Below are positions 51,902-61,240 of a stretch of 64,000 bases of DNA, in pieces; the stretch's first letter is position 1, and each line of letters opens with the position of its first letter. The notes beneath the pieces were generated by a model. The model did not search any database and was not told the origin of the DNA. It was given only the letters and a program-made list of their open reading frames with translations. The translations under genes were made by a program, and so were the position numbers. Location: NCBI GenBank assembly GCA_002256425.1, contig NKIZ01000001.1, positions 186,001 through 250,000 of the forward strand, in the 5' to 3' direction. This DNA comes from Alphaproteobacteria bacterium PA2 (GTDB taxonomy: Bacteria; Pseudomonadota; Alphaproteobacteria; Caulobacterales; Caulobacteraceae).

Positions 51902-52010
51902 GCCCATACGCTGCCCCTACAATCCAATTTCAAAATCTATCTGTTTGAAGATTGGCCGCCGGGCAGGCGAGGGCCTTGAGTGCGGGGCGGGAAGGCGGTT
52001 TAAGGGCGTC

Positions 52011-53057
52011 ATGTCCCAAGATCAGAATTCCGCTGCGTCCCGACCCAGGTTCCTGGCCGCCCTGGCCGGCGAGGTTTTCGAGCGGCCCCCGGTCTGGTTC
52101 ATGCGTCAGGCGGGACGGTCCCTGCCGGAATATCGCGAGCTGCGAACCCGGGCCAAGGACTTCATCGCCTTCTGCTTCAATCCGGAGATGGCCGCCGAGG
52201 CGACGCTCCAGCCCATGCGGCGGTTCCCCCTGGACGCCGCCATTGTCTTTGCCGATATCCTGCTGATCCCCCAGGCCCTGGGCCAGGAGGTCTGGTTCGA
52301 AGCCGGGGAGGGGCCAAGGCTGGGCGAGCTTCCCGACCTTGGTTTCATGCGCGACCGGATCGAGTCCTCCACAGCCCACCTGGCCAATATCGGCGAGACC
52401 CTCAGCCGGGTTCGGGCGGAGCTTGAGCCTGAGCGGGCCCTTATCGGGTTCGCCGGCGCCCCCTGGACCGTGGCCACCTACATGATCGAGGGCAGGGGGT
52501 CTGACCGGTCCGGCGCCCGGACCTATGCCTACCAGAACCCGGAAAAGCTCGACGAGCTTCTGGAGATCCTGGTGGACTCCACCGCCCGCTATCTGGTCAT
52601 GCAGGCCAGGTCTGGCGCCCAGGCCCTCAAGCTGTTCGAAAGCTGGGCGGAAGGTCTGGCTGAAGACGTCTTCGAGCGGATCGTGATCAAACCCCACAAG
52701 GCCATCATCGAGCGGGTCCGTGCGGCCGGGGTCGACGCCCCCTTCATCGGCTTCCCCCGGGGGGCAGGCGCCCTTGTGGCCAATTACGCGGCCCAGGTTC
52801 CTGTTCAGGCTGTCGCCCTGGACACCCAGGCGCCCATCGCCCTTGGCAAGTCCATCCAGGCGGGGGGCAAGGCGATCCAGGGCGCCCTGGACAACCTGCT
52901 CCTGCGATCCGGCGGTCCTGCCCTTGATGCAAGGGTGGACGCCCTGATCGAGGCCTGGTCTGACGGTCCCTATATTTTCAACCTCGGCCACGGGGTCTTG
53001 CCTGACACCCCCATCGAGCATCTTGAGCGGACCATTCGCCGGGTGACAGGACGATGA
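52011..53057 (+). CDS. hemE: Uroporphyrinogen decarboxylase
   Basis: A 348-residue enzyme of haem synthesis that converts uroporphyrinogen III to coproporphyrinogen III. PPVWFMRQAGRSLPEYR (family signature with conserved Arg residues), then IVFADILLIPQALG with Asp, FAGAPWTVATYMIEGRGS and the C-terminal NLGHGVLPDTP all match. ATG 52011 is chosen; the frame is open upstream through the origin but does not look coding there. Its stop overlaps hemH start (ATGA). Confidence 0.96.
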   Translation: MSQDQNSAASRPRFLAALAGEVFERPPVWFMRQAGRSLPEYRELRTRAKDFIAFCFNPEMAAEATLQPMRRFPLDAAIVFADILLIPQALGQEVWFEAGEGPRLGELPDLGFMRDRIESSTAHLANIGETLSRVRAELEPERALIGFAGAPWTVATYMIEGRGSDRSGARTYAYQNPEKLDELLEILVDSTARYLVMQARSGAQALKLFESWAEGLAEDVFERIVIKPHKAIIERVRAAGVDAPFIGFPRGAGALVANYAAQVPVQAVALDTQAPIALGKSIQAGGKAIQGALDNLLLRSGGPALDARVDALIEAWSDGPYIFNLGHGVLPDTPIEHLERTIRRVTGR

Positions 53058-54094
53058 GCCGTCTGGCCGTTGTCCTGTTCAACCTGGGCGGACCGGATGG
53101 CCCCAAGGCTGTTCGTCCGTTTTTGTATAATCTTTTCAAGGACCCGGCCATTATCGGTGCGCCGTTCTTTGTTCGCTATCCCCTGGCGGCCCTGATCTCC
53201 ACCACCCGGGAGAAAAGCGCCCAGGCCAATTATGACCGCATGGGTGGAGGCTCGCCCATCCTGCCCCAGACCCAGGCCCAGGCCGACGCCCTCAAGGCCA
53301 GCCTGTCGGCCCTGAGGCCGCAGGACGAGGTCCGGGTTTTCATCGCCATGCGTTACTGGAAGCCGTTTACGAAGGAGACGGCGGCTGAGGTCGCGGCCTT
53401 CGCCCCGGATGAGATCGTCCTCTTGCCGCTCTATCCCCAGTTCTCCACCACCACCTCTGGATCCTCCCTCAAGGCGTGGAACGAGACCTATAAGGGATCT
53501 GGCCGCACCCGGACCATCTGCTGCTATCCGGTTTCAGACGGGGTGATCACGGCCCACGTCAACCGCATCACCTCGACCTGGGAAGCCGCGGGCAAGCCGG
53601 GCAATGTCCGGCTGCTGTTCTCGGCCCATGGCCTTCCGGAGAAGATCATCGAGGCGGGCGATCCCTACCAGGTCCAGATCGAGGCCACAGCTGCGGCCAT
53701 CGCAGCGAGGGTTCCCGAGCTGACCGACTGGCGGGTGTCCTATCAGAGCCGGGTTGGCCCGCTGAAATGGATCGGCCCCTCCACGGACGCTGAGATCCGC
53801 CGCGCCGGGGAGGAGGGAATCGGCCTTCTGGTGGTGCCCATCGCCTTTGTCTCGGAACACATCGAGACCCTGGTGGAGCTGGACCACGAATATGGCGAGC
53901 TGGCCCATGAGGTCGGTTGCACCCCCTATCTGCGGGCGCCGGCGCTCGGGACCGAGCCCGCCTTCATAGACGCCCTGGCCCAGGCGACCGGGACATGTCT
54001 GGAGCAGGAAAAGGGCGTGTCGGCTGACGGGGGATGGACCTGCCCGGCCGGCAAGAAGAACTGCGCCGTCAGGTGCGCGGCCAAGGAGGCCTGA
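53054..54094 (+). CDS. hemH: Ferrochelatase
   Basis: A 346-residue ferrochelatase inserting Fe(II) into protoporphyrin IX. It starts AVVLFNLGGPDGP and has MRYWKPFT, LLPLYPQFSTTTSGSS, catalytic His in LLFSAHGLPEKII, and VSYQSRVGPLKWIGPSTD. A Cys-containing C-terminal tail (WTCPAGKKNCAVRCAAK) resembles the [2Fe-2S]-binding tails found in several proteobacterial ferrochelatases. It is coupled to hemE and followed 2 bp later by hemJ. Confidence 0.95.
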   Translation: MSRLAVVLFNLGGPDGPKAVRPFLYNLFKDPAIIGAPFFVRYPLAALISTTREKSAQANYDRMGGGSPILPQTQAQADALKASLSALRPQDEVRVFIAMRYWKPFTKETAAEVAAFAPDEIVLLPLYPQFSTTTSGSSLKAWNETYKGSGRTRTICCYPVSDGVITAHVNRITSTWEAAGKPGNVRLLFSAHGLPEKIIEAGDPYQVQIEATAAAIAARVPELTDWRVSYQSRVGPLKWIGPSTDAEIRRAGEEGIGLLVVPIAFVSEHIETLVELDHEYGELAHEVGCTPYLRAPALGTEPAFIDALAQATGTCLEQEKGVSADGGWTCPAGKKNCAVRCAAKEA

Positions 54095-54096
54095 CC

Positions 54097-54549
54097 ATGA
54101 ATTACGACCTGATGCGCGGCCTGCACATCATTGCGGTCATCGCCTGGATGGCGGGGATCATGTACCTGCCCAGGCTGTTCGCCTACCACACCGAGGTGGC
54201 GGCGGGCTCGGAGATGGACAAGACCTTCCAGACCATGGAGCTCAAGCTCTACCGGATCATCATGGGTCCGGCCATGGTCCTGGCCCTGGTCTTTGGCCTG
54301 GCCCTGATGTGGATTGACGCCACCCAGATCCGTGGCGGCTGGGGCTATCTGGCCAAGCCCTGGATGATCACAAAGCTCTGCGGTGTGGTCTTCCTGATCG
54401 GCTGGCACCACTTCCTGGGGGCTGCCCGCAAGAAGTTCGTGGCCGGAACCAATACCCGCAGCTCGAAATTCTGGCGGGCCACCAACGAACTGCCCTTCAT
54501 CGCCGCCATCATCATGGTCCTGGCCGTGACTACGGAATTCGGGGGCTAG
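54097..54549 (+). CDS. hemJ: Protoporphyrinogen oxidase HemJ
   Basis: A 150-residue membrane protein with four helices. Conserved residues include His in RGLHIIAVIAWMAGIMYLPR, YRIIMGPAMVL, and Lys in LAKPWMITKLCGVVFLIGWHH. HemJ oxidises protoporphyrinogen IX, the step before HemH. The ribosome-binding site AAGGAGG is excellent. With hemE and hemH it gives three haem steps in one transcript beside the origin. Confidence 0.92.
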   Translation: MNYDLMRGLHIIAVIAWMAGIMYLPRLFAYHTEVAAGSEMDKTFQTMELKLYRIIMGPAMVLALVFGLALMWIDATQIRGGWGYLAKPWMITKLCGVVFLIGWHHFLGAARKKFVAGTNTRSSKFWRATNELPFIAAIIMVLAVTTEFGG

Positions 54550-54570
54550 CCCTCCGGGTTTGCCGGAACG

Positions 54571-54609
54571 AAAAAAAGGCCCTGGGTCCTTGGGAGCCAG
54601 AGCCTTTTC
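54571..54609. terminator. Likely bidirectional intrinsic terminator
   Basis: A hairpin with arms AAAAGGC-CCTGG and CCAG-A-GCCTTTT is bordered by an A-run on the left and a T-run on the right. It follows the hemJ stop by about 20 bp and also lies beyond the end of the convergent small gene, so it could serve both. Confidence 0.75.
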
Positions 54610-54668
54610 AGATCACCGGGCCAGCCGGACTTGGGGGACGAGTCGGCCGGTTGCGGTGGTGGGGTTCT

Positions 54669-54863
54669 TCAGACGCTGATGTCCAGATTGTTTCCCAGCG
54701 CCGGGTCCGAAGACACCGGAGCCTGGGCGGGGTCGACCGAACCGACCTCTTCCGGAGCGACCTCGGCCGCGACCTTGGCGTTCTGCGCCAGGATTTCATC
54801 GACCGTGGGGGTCAGGCTCGGCGCGCCATAGGAGGGGCCTGCAGCAGATAGGCTCATGGACAT
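54669..54863 (-). CDS. Hypothetical small acidic protein, 64 aa
   Basis: A 64-residue acidic, Pro/Ala-rich protein of unknown role, starting MSMSLSAAGPSYGAP and containing PTVDEILAQNAKVAAEVAPE, which could form one helix. It has no cysteines or membrane segment. AGAGAGGAGC immediately upstream is a strong ribosome-binding site, and a terminator lies beyond the stop. It is divergent from rho. Confidence 0.62.
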   Translation of the reverse strand: MSMSLSAAGPSYGAPSLTPTVDEILAQNAKVAAEVAPEEVGSVDPAQAPVSSDPALGNNLDISV

Positions 54864-55192
54864 GGGGTGCTCCTCTCTGGTTCCTTTGATCGGCCCCGTA
54901 TAGCCCTGCTGCCTTAAGGCGCTGTTAGGACTTAGGGCTAAAGCCCGTTCACCATGCCGCCGGGTCCTGACGTGGGAAGCTTGACGCAAGGGCCGGCATA
55001 TGGTTTCGCATGATCCATACGTCGCCCTGCGGCGTACCCCGCCTCTTTTCCGGACCGCGCGCTCAAGACCGAGCCAGCTGCAGTCCGGCCCCAGAACACC
55101 CGGACGCCACACTGATTGTCGTCCAAGACCGTTTCAATCGTCCCGCCACGAGGATTCGCCTCGTGCTTGCGGGCCTGTATCCAAGAGAAAAT
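54864..55192. other. Gap between the small gene and rho (rho leader)
   Basis: These 329 bp hold no gene I can support. The frame upstream of rho is open but has no coding character. The gap must contain promoters for both divergent genes; its last 50 bp form a hairpin next to the rho start. Confidence 0.5.
55142..55173 (+). promoter_or_regulatory. Hairpin in the rho leader
   Basis: Arms CCCGC-CACGAGG (55142-55153) pair with CCTCGTG-CTT-GCGGG (55159-55173) around ATTCG, a 12-bp stem with one bulge. It ends 19 nt before the rho start. Rho genes are often autoregulated through their leaders; this stem is a candidate element. Confidence 0.55.
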
Positions 55193-56596
55193 ATGATGGA
55201 AGACGAAAACGCCGGCGAAGTCGTGGAAACGATGATTGAGCCTGCGATCGAAAATCAGGTGGATGACGCCGCCATGGAAGGGGACGACGACGAACCCTCC
55301 GAGGTCTCGGCCGCCATCGCCGCCATGGGCCTGACCCGGATGTCCCTGCAGGAACTGAAGGACAAGTCGCCCGCCGACCTGCTGGCCTTCGCCGAGACCC
55401 TGGAAATCGAAAACGCCAACTCCATGCGCAAGCAGGACATGATGTTTGCGATCCTCAAGGTCCTGGCCGAAGAGGGCGTGGAAATCTCGGGCTCAGGCAC
55501 ACTGGAAGTGGTGCAGGACGGCTTCGGCTTCCTGCGCTCGCCGGAAGCCAACTACCTGCCCGGCCCCGACGACATCTATGTCAGCCCCTCACAGATCCGG
55601 AAGTTCGGCCTGCGCACCGGCGACACCGTGGACGGCGCCGTCCGCGCCCCCCGGGAAGGCGAGCGCTATTTCGCCCTGGTCAAGGTGGACCTGACCAATT
55701 TCGAGAACCCGGAAAATGTCCGGCACAAGGTCCTCTTCGACAACCTGACCCCGCTCTATCCCGATGAGCGGCTGAAGATGGAAATCGATGATCCGACCCT
55801 GAAGGACCGCTCGGGCCGGGTGATCGACATTGTCGCCCCCCTCGGCAAGGGCCAGCGCTGCCTGATCACCGCGCCGCCGCGGGTCGGCAAGACGGTCATG
55901 CTGCAGAACATCGCCAAGTCCATCGAGACCAACCACCCGGAAATCTATCTGATCGTCCTGCTGATCGATGAGCGTCCGGAAGAAGTGACCGACATGCGCC
56001 GCACCGTGCGGGGCGAGGTGGTCTCCTCGACCTTCGACGAGCCGGCGACCCGCCACGTCCAGGTGGCTGAAATGGTCATCGAAAAGGCCAAGCGCCTGGT
56101 TGAGCACAAGCGCGACGTGGTCATCCTGCTGGACTCCGTCACCCGTCTGGGTCGGGCCTACAACACCGTGGTGCCTTCCTCGGGCAAGGTCCTGACCGGC
56201 GGTGTTGACGCCAACGCCCTGCAGCGCCCCAAGCGCTTCTTCGGCGCCGCGCGTAACATCGAGGAAGGCGGGTCCCTGACCATCATCGCCACCGCCCTGA
56301 TCGACACCGGCAGCCGGATGGACGAAGTCATCTTCGAAGAGTTCAAGGGCACGGGTAACTCGGAAATCATCCTGGACCGCAAGGTCGCCGACAAGCGGGT
56401 CTATCCCGCCATCGACGTCATCAAGTCGGGCACCCGGAAGGAAGAGCTCATCACGCCGAAGGAACACCTGCAGAAGACCTATATCCTGCGGCGGATCCTT
56501 GGCCCCATGGGCGCCCAGGACGCTATCGAGTTCCTGCTCGACAAGCTGAAGTCCTCGAAGAACAATGACGAGTTCTTCCAGTCGATGAATACCTAA
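55193..56596 (+). CDS. rho: Transcription termination factor Rho
   Basis: A 467-residue hexameric RNA helicase. An acidic N-terminal extension of about 45 residues precedes the Rho N and cold-shock RNA-binding domains ([35 protein letters not shown]). The ATPase has Walker [12 protein letters not shown], Walker [18 protein letters not shown]-loop and R-loop regions ([30 protein letters not shown]). ATG 55193 is chosen. It ends 17 bp before a parS site. Confidence 0.97.
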   Translation: MMEDENAGEVVETMIEPAIENQVDDAAMEGDDDEPSEVSAAIAAMGLTRMSLQELKDKSPADLLAFAETLEIENANSMRKQDMMFAILKVLAEEGVEISGSGTLEVVQDGFGFLRSPEANYLPGPDDIYVSPSQIRKFGLRTGDTVDGAVRAPREGERYFALVKVDLTNFENPENVRHKVLFDNLTPLYPDERLKMEIDDPTLKDRSGRVIDIVAPLGKGQRCLITAPPRVGKTVMLQNIAKSIETNHPEIYLIVLLIDERPEEVTDMRRTVRGEVVSSTFDEPATRHVQVAEMVIEKAKRLVEHKRDVVILLDSVTRLGRAYNTVVPSSGKVLTGGVDANALQRPKRFFGAARNIEEGGSLTIIATALIDTGSRMDEVIFEEFKGTGNSEIILDRKVADKRVYPAIDVIKSGTRKEELITPKEHLQKTYILRRILGPMGAQDAIEFLLDKLKSSKNNDEFFQSMNT

Positions 56597-56613
56597 GTCT
56601 TTGAAAGCAGGGG

Positions 56614-56629
56614 TGTTTCACGTGAAACA
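56614..56629. promoter_or_regulatory. parS: parS site 1
   Basis: TGTTTCACGTGAAACA, the perfect 16-bp parS palindrome bound by ParB; symmetry continues three bases on each side (GGG/CCC). It lies in the convergent gap between rho and the quinone oxidoreductase gene, about 6.1 kb from parB. Confidence 0.95.
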
Positions 56630-56639
56630 CCCCCCCTTT

Positions 56640-57611
56640 CTACGGGATCAGCAGGCTGGCGCCGGTGGTCCTGCGGGATTCCAGGGCCTCATGGGCCTTC
56701 TGGGCGTCCGCCAGGCTGAAGGTCTGGCCGATATCGATCTTCACCTTCCCCGATCCGATCATCTCGAACAGGGCGCCGGCGCTTTCGTCCAGGTCGGCTG
56801 TGGTGGCCACATAGTCAAACAGGGTCGGGCGTGTCAGGTAGAGCGACCCCATCCGCGACAGGCGACCGGGTTCCACTGCAGGCGCCGGTCCTGAGGCGTT
56901 TCCATAGCTGACGAACAGGCCGCGCGGGGCCAGGCTGCCAAGGGTGCCCTCGAAGGTCGAGGCGCCCACCGAGTCATAGGCCACCGGGACACCGACCCCG
57001 CCTGTGATCTTCCGGACCTCGGCGGCGACGTCCTGGGTGTCATAGAGGATGACATGGTCGGCCCCCAGGGACCTGGCGATGTCGGCCTTGGCTTCGGAGC
57101 CCACCGTCGCGATGACCTCAGCGCCAATGGCCTTGGCCCACTGGACCATGATCTGGCCGACGCCTCCGGCGGCCGCATGGATCAGGGCGAATTGTCCGGC
57201 CTTCAGGGGATAGCAGCGGCGCAGGAGGAATTCTGCGGTCATGCCCTTCAGCAGGGCAGCGGCTGCGGTGGTCAGTTCGACACCGGCCGGAACCGCCACG
57301 GCCCGCTCGGCCGAAACCACGTGAAACTCGGAATAGGCGCCGATGGGCCCCGAGGCATAGGCCACCCGGTCGCCGGCCTTGAACCGGGTCACGCCCTCGC
57401 CGATGGCCTCGACCGTGCCGGCGCCTTCCATGCCGAGGCCCGAGGGCAGCTTGATCGGATAGAGGCCTGTACGGTGATAGGTGTCGATGAAATTGACCCC
57501 TATGGCCGCCTGGGCCACCAGGATCTCACCGGGTCTGGGGGAGGGCTTGGGCAGGTCGACGAGCTTCAGGACGTCGGGGCCGCCCATGGTTTCGATCTGA
57601 ATGGCGCGCAT
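56640..57611 (-). CDS. NADPH:quinone oxidoreductase (zinc-free MDR family)
   Basis: A 323-residue medium-chain reductase without zinc ligands: VNFIDTYHRTGLYPIKLP is the quinone-oxidoreductase signature, LIHAAAGGVGQIMVQWAK the NADPH-binding loop, and GASTFEGTLGSLAPRG follows. It probably reduces quinones or enones. The start ATG 57611 follows AGGAGGACG. It is the only leftward gene between the origin and parB, and a parS half-site sequence lies within it. Confidence 0.92.
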   Translation of the reverse strand: MRAIQIETMGGPDVLKLVDLPKPSPRPGEILVAQAAIGVNFIDTYHRTGLYPIKLPSGLGMEGAGTVEAIGEGVTRFKAGDRVAYASGPIGAYSEFHVVSAERAVAVPAGVELTTAAAALLKGMTAEFLLRRCYPLKAGQFALIHAAAGGVGQIMVQWAKAIGAEVIATVGSEAKADIARSLGADHVILYDTQDVAAEVRKITGGVGVPVAYDSVGASTFEGTLGSLAPRGLFVSYGNASGPAPAVEPGRLSRMGSLYLTRPTLFDYVATTADLDESAGALFEMIGSGKVKIDIGQTFSLADAQKAHEALESRRTTGASLLIP

Positions 57612-57710
57612 GGTGTTCGTCCTCCTAAAATTCCTGTGGCGGAGAATAGGGTCTAGCCTAGGTCCGCCAACCCCCGTCATAACGGAATCGGGATTACAGG
57701 GAACGCCGCC

Positions 57711-57962
57711 ATGAAGATGACGATCGAAATCGACTGTACGCCGGAAGAGGCCCGGACCTTTCTGGGCCTGCCGGATGTCTCTGGTCTCAATGAGAAGATG
57801 GTCGATGAGATGCAGGCCCGGATGACCGAGAACATGGCCCGGCTGTCCCCCGACGAACTGATCAAGAGCTGGAGCGCATTCGGCGCCGGCGCCCAGGAGC
57901 AGTTCCGCAAGCTGATGACCCAGGCGGTCGACATCGGGATGAGCGCGACCCGTCCCAAATGA
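57711..57962 (+). CDS. DUF6489 family protein
   Basis: An 83-residue protein: [22 protein letters not shown] followed by helical [33 protein letters not shown] recognise the family; its role is unknown. Members sit next to mnmE in many alphaproteobacteria, as here where the stop overlaps the mnmE start by 4 bp. Confidence 0.85.
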   Translation: MKMTIEIDCTPEEARTFLGLPDVSGLNEKMVDEMQARMTENMARLSPDELIKSWSAFGAGAQEQFRKLMTQAVDIGMSATRPK

Positions 57963-59296
57963 CCCCGACGATTTTTGCCCTGGCCACCGCTCCCGGGCGG
58001 GGGGCTGTGGCGGTGGTCCGGGTCTCGGGCCCTGACGCCCACAGGGCTTTGACGGCTCTGGCGGGTAGCTGTCCCAAGCCAAGGCGGGCCTCGGTGAGGA
58101 CCCTCAAAGACCCCAAGGGCGCTGAGATCGACAGCGCCCTGGTGCTCTGGCTGCCTGGCCCGGCCAGCTATACCGGCGAGGATAGCGCAGAGTTTCACGT
58201 GCATGGCGGTGTCGCTGTGGTCGACGCCCTGGCCCAGGCCCTACTGGACCTGGGTCTGGAGCCTGCCGAGCCGGGCGCCTTCACCCGCCGGGCCTTTGAG
58301 AACGGCAAGCTGGACCTGGCCCAGGCCGAGGCCGTAGCCGATTTGATCGACGCCGAAACCGAAGGCCAGAGGCGTCAGGCCCTGTCCCAGCTGGGGGGCG
58401 CCCTTGGCCGGGTTCACCTGCAATGGCGGGAAGAGCTGGTGGAGATCCTGGCCCAGCTTGAAGCTGCGGTGGATTTCCCCGACGAGGAGGTGCCAGCTGA
58501 CGTGGCCGATCGGTCCCGACCGGGCCTCGAACGGCTGGTGGAGCAGGTAGGCCACGCCCTGGTCGACGCCCGGCGGGGGGTGGCGGTCCGCGAGGGTTAT
58601 CGCATCGCCCTGATCGGCGCGCCCAATGCCGGCAAGAGTACGCTTCTGAACGCCCTGGCGGGTCGTGACGCCGCCATCGTCACAGCGACGCCGGGGACAA
58701 CCCGGGACATCATCGAGGTCCAGCTGGTCCTTGGCGGCTACAAGGTGGTGGTGGCCGACACGGCGGGGCTTCGTGATACCCTCGATGAGATTGAGGCCGA
58801 AGGTGTGCGCCGGGCCAGGGCCTGGGCGGCTGACGCCGATCTGCGGATCTGGGTGGTTGACGGGTCCCTGGAGCATGGACTGCCGGCCCCTGATGGGGTG
58901 AGGGCAGGGGACATCTGTCTGATCAACAAGGCTGACCTGCCGGCGGGGGGGCAGACAGGCGCCGCCCTGCAGGAGGCCCAGGCCTTTGCGCTGGAGGTCC
59001 ATCGGGTCAGTGCGCACCGGGCTGAGGATCTCGGTGTGTTGATGGAGGCTCTTACCGGCCGGGTGGTGGAGCAGCTGGGCTCTGGCAGCCCGCCCACGGC
59101 GACCCGGTTACGTCATTCGCTCCTGCTGCAGGACGCCCACGACCGGTTGATCAGCGCCCTGGAACAGACCGAGGCGCCGGAGCTGGCGGCCGAGGATGTC
59201 CGTCTGGCGGCCAGGGCCCTGGACCGTATTACCGGCGCAATCCACCCGGAGGATGTCCTGGATCGGGTGTTTTCCAGCTTCTGCATCGGAAAATAG
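57959..59296 (+). CDS. mnmE: tRNA modification GTPase MnmE
   Basis: A 445-residue GTPase. The N-terminal tetrahydrofolate-binding domain starts [22 protein letters not shown]; the helical domain follows; the G domain (about 215-375) has [27 protein letters not shown] and NKAD; the C terminus is FCIGK with the catalytic-region Cys. With MnmG it installs the cmnm5/nm5 group at wobble U34. A parS half-site (TTTCACGTG, 58193-58201) lies in the codons for EFHVHGG. Confidence 0.97.
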   Translation: MTPTIFALATAPGRGAVAVVRVSGPDAHRALTALAGSCPKPRRASVRTLKDPKGAEIDSALVLWLPGPASYTGEDSAEFHVHGGVAVVDALAQALLDLGLEPAEPGAFTRRAFENGKLDLAQAEAVADLIDAETEGQRRQALSQLGGALGRVHLQWREELVEILAQLEAAVDFPDEEVPADVADRSRPGLERLVEQVGHALVDARRGVAVREGYRIALIGAPNAGKSTLLNALAGRDAAIVTATPGTTRDIIEVQLVLGGYKVVVADTAGLRDTLDEIEAEGVRRARAWAADADLRIWVVDGSLEHGLPAPDGVRAGDICLINKADLPAGGQTGAALQEAQAFALEVHRVSAHRAEDLGVLMEALTGRVVEQLGSGSPPTATRLRHSLLLQDAHDRLISALEQTEAPELAAEDVRLAARALDRITGAIHPEDVLDRVFSSFCIGK

Positions 59297-59321
59297 ACGC
59301 CGTCCCGACGGGGCGACTGCA

Positions 59322-59337
59322 TGTTTCACGTGAAACA
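59322..59337. promoter_or_regulatory. parS: parS site 2
   Basis: TGTTTCACGTGAAACA, perfect 16-bp parS, in the mnmE-mnmG gap, 2.7 kb from site 1. Its right flank (CCCCCC) resembles that of site 1. Confidence 0.95.
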
Positions 59338-59388
59338 CCCCCCCAGCTGCGCTATAGCCACCGCCCCCGGAAGACTCAGGACAACTCC

Positions 59389-61239
59389 GTGACCAGTTGG
59401 GATGTCATCATCATCGGCGGCGGCCATGCGGGCTGCGAAGCGGCTGCGGCGTCAGCCCGCTTTGGCGCGCGCACCCTGCTGCTGACCCACAAGCTGGAAA
59501 CCATCGGCGAGATGAGCTGCAACCCGGCCATTGGCGGCCTGGGCAAGGGCCATCTGGTGCGGGAAATCGACGCCCTGGATGGGGTCATGGGCCGCCTGGC
59601 TGACCAGTCCGGCATCCAGTTCCGCATGCTGAACCGCTCCAAGGGCGCGGCGGTGCGCGGTCCCCGGTCACAGATTGACCGCAAGCTCTATCGCCAGGCC
59701 ATGCAGGCCGAACTGGCCGCAACCCCAAACCTGACCATCATTGCCGATGCGGTGGAGGATCTGGTGGTGACCGATGGCGTCCTTCAGGGCGTGGTCGGCG
59801 CCAGGGGCGACGTCTATTCGACGGGCCGGGTGGTCCTGACCACGGGCACCTTCCTCAAAGGCATCATCCATCTGGGGGAGGAGCGGATCCCCGCCGGTCG
59901 TGTGGGCGAGGCGCCCGCCATCGGCCTTTCAGACCGTCTTTACAGCCTGGGCCTCTCCATGGGGAGACTGAAGACCGGCACCCCGGCCCGGCTGGACGGC
60001 AGGACCATTGCCTGGGACCGGCTGGAAATGCAGGCGGCGGACGCCGAGCCCATCCCGTTTTCCTTCCTGACCCCCAGCATCACCGTGCCGCAGATCGCCT
60101 GCGGCATTACCCACACCACGGCCGAAACCCACGCCATCATCGCCGCCCGGCTGACGGAGTCTGCGGTCTATGGGGGCCGGATCAGCGGTCGGGGGCCCCG
60201 CTATTGCCCGTCCATCGAGGACAAGGTGGTCCGGTTCGCCGACAAGAGCAGCCACCAGATCTTTCTGGAGCCGGAAGGTCTGGACGACGACACGGTCTAT
60301 CCCAACGGGGTTTCCACCTCGGTTTCGGCCGAAACCCAGGACCTTTTCCTGCGGACCATTCCCGGCCTGGAGGCTGTGCAGGTCCGGAAATACGGCTACG
60401 CCATCGAATACGATTATGTGGACCCCCGGGAGCTGGACCCCACCCTGGAGGTCAAGCGCCTGCGCGGCCTCTATCTGGCCGGCCAGATCAACGGCACCAC
60501 GGGCTATGAGGAGGCGGCGGCCCAGGGTCTGGCGGCCGGCCTCAATGCCGCACGGGCGGCGGCCGGCTCAGCGCCTGCAGTGTTTGGCCGGGATCAGGCC
60601 TATATCGGCGTGATGATTGACGACCTGGTGACCCGGGGGGTGACCGAGCCCTATCGGATGTTCACCAGCCGGGCCGAGTTCCGCCTCAGCCTGCGGGCCG
60701 ACAATGCCGATCAGCGCCTGACCGACCTGGGTCTGGCGCTTGGCTGTGTGCGTGTTTCACGTGAAACATCCCACCGGGCCAAGTCCGACGCCCTGGCTGG
60801 GGCCCGCGCCGAGGCGGCGGCCCTGACCCTGACCCCCAATGAGGCGGAAAAGGCCGGTCTGCCGGTTCGGGCTGACGGCCAGCGCCGCAACCTGACCCAG
60901 CTCCTGGCCTATCCTACCATCAGTTTTGAGGATCTGGCGCGGATCTGGCCGCAGATCGGCGCCTGGCGGGCGGATGTCCGCGAGCAGGTGGAGATCGACG
61001 CGGCCTATAGCGGCTATATGGACCGCCAGGCGGTGGACGCCGCGGCCTTCCGCAAGGACGAGAACCTGCGCCTGCCCGCCGACCTGGACTATGGGGCCAT
61101 TGGCGCCCTCTCCAACGAGGTCCGGGAAAAGCTTAGTACGGTCATGCCGACCACCCTGGGCCAGGCTGCCCGGATCGAGGGTGTGACCCCCGGCGCCCTG
61201 ACGGCCCTACTGGCTCATGTTCGCCGTCATGCCGCCTGA
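59389..61239 (+). CDS. mnmG: tRNA uridine-5-carboxymethylaminomethyl(34) synthesis enzyme MnmG
   Basis: A 616-residue FAD enzyme: [22 protein letters not shown] (5-26), [26 protein letters not shown] (GidA signature, about 44-69), and the C-terminal helical MnmE-binding part. It partners MnmE. The start is GTG 59389. A full parS palindrome lies in its coding sequence at 60753-60768, in the variable region encoding [11 protein letters not shown]. It ends 1 bp before the rsmG start. Confidence 0.97.
   Translation: MTSWDVIIIGGGHAGCEAAAASARFGARTLLLTHKLETIGEMSCNPAIGGLGKGHLVREIDALDGVMGRLADQSGIQFRMLNRSKGAAVRGPRSQIDRKLYRQAMQAELAATPNLTIIADAVEDLVVTDGVLQGVVGARGDVYSTGRVVLTTGTFLKGIIHLGEERIPAGRVGEAPAIGLSDRLYSLGLSMGRLKTGTPARLDGRTIAWDRLEMQAADAEPIPFSFLTPSITVPQIACGITHTTAETHAIIAARLTESAVYGGRISGRGPRYCPSIEDKVVRFADKSSHQIFLEPEGLDDDTVYPNGVSTSVSAETQDLFLRTIPGLEAVQVRKYGYAIEYDYVDPRELDPTLEVKRLRGLYLAGQINGTTGYEEAAAQGLAAGLNAARAAAGSAPAVFGRDQAYIGVMIDDLVTRGVTEPYRMFTSRAEFRLSLRADNADQRLTDLGLALGCVRVSRETSHRAKSDALAGARAEAAALTLTPNEAEKAGLPVRADGQRRNLTQLLAYPTISFEDLARIWPQIGAWRADVREQVEIDAAYSGYMDRQAVDAAAFRKDENLRLPADLDYGAIGALSNEVREKLSTVMPTTLGQAARIEGVTPGALTALLAHVRRHAA
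60753..60768. promoter_or_regulatory. parS: parS site 3 (inside mnmG)
   Basis: TGTTTCACGTGAAACA, perfect 16-bp parS, within the mnmG reading frame. The codons give Val-Ser-Arg-Glu-Thr in a region that varies between MnmG homologues. So the site can persist without harming the enzyme. Confidence 0.95.
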
Positions 61240-61240
61240 A

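Larger units (their letters stand above)
51433..52010. other. Candidate chromosomal replication origin
   Basis: This 578-bp gene-free stretch lies between a leftward TetR gene and rightward hemE. It holds two full CtrA boxes (51699-51713 and 51755-51769), a hairpin with arms at 51791-51800 and 51811-51819, a DnaA-box-like TTATCGACA (51893-51901), weaker DnaA-like words (TGTGGAAAC at 51824-51832, TGATCCCCC at 51518-51526), TTTTCCCC words, and an AT-rich tract (about 51916-51955) that could unwind. Gene direction switches here. In Caulobacter crescentus the origin is also next to hemE and is controlled by CtrA and DnaA. Exact functional limits cannot be fixed from sequence. Confidence 0.78.

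Noticed and set aside
51783..52010. An N-terminal extension of hemE through the origin
   Set aside because: The frame is open, but homology to uroporphyrinogen decarboxylase begins just after ATG 52011 and the upstream part has no coding character.
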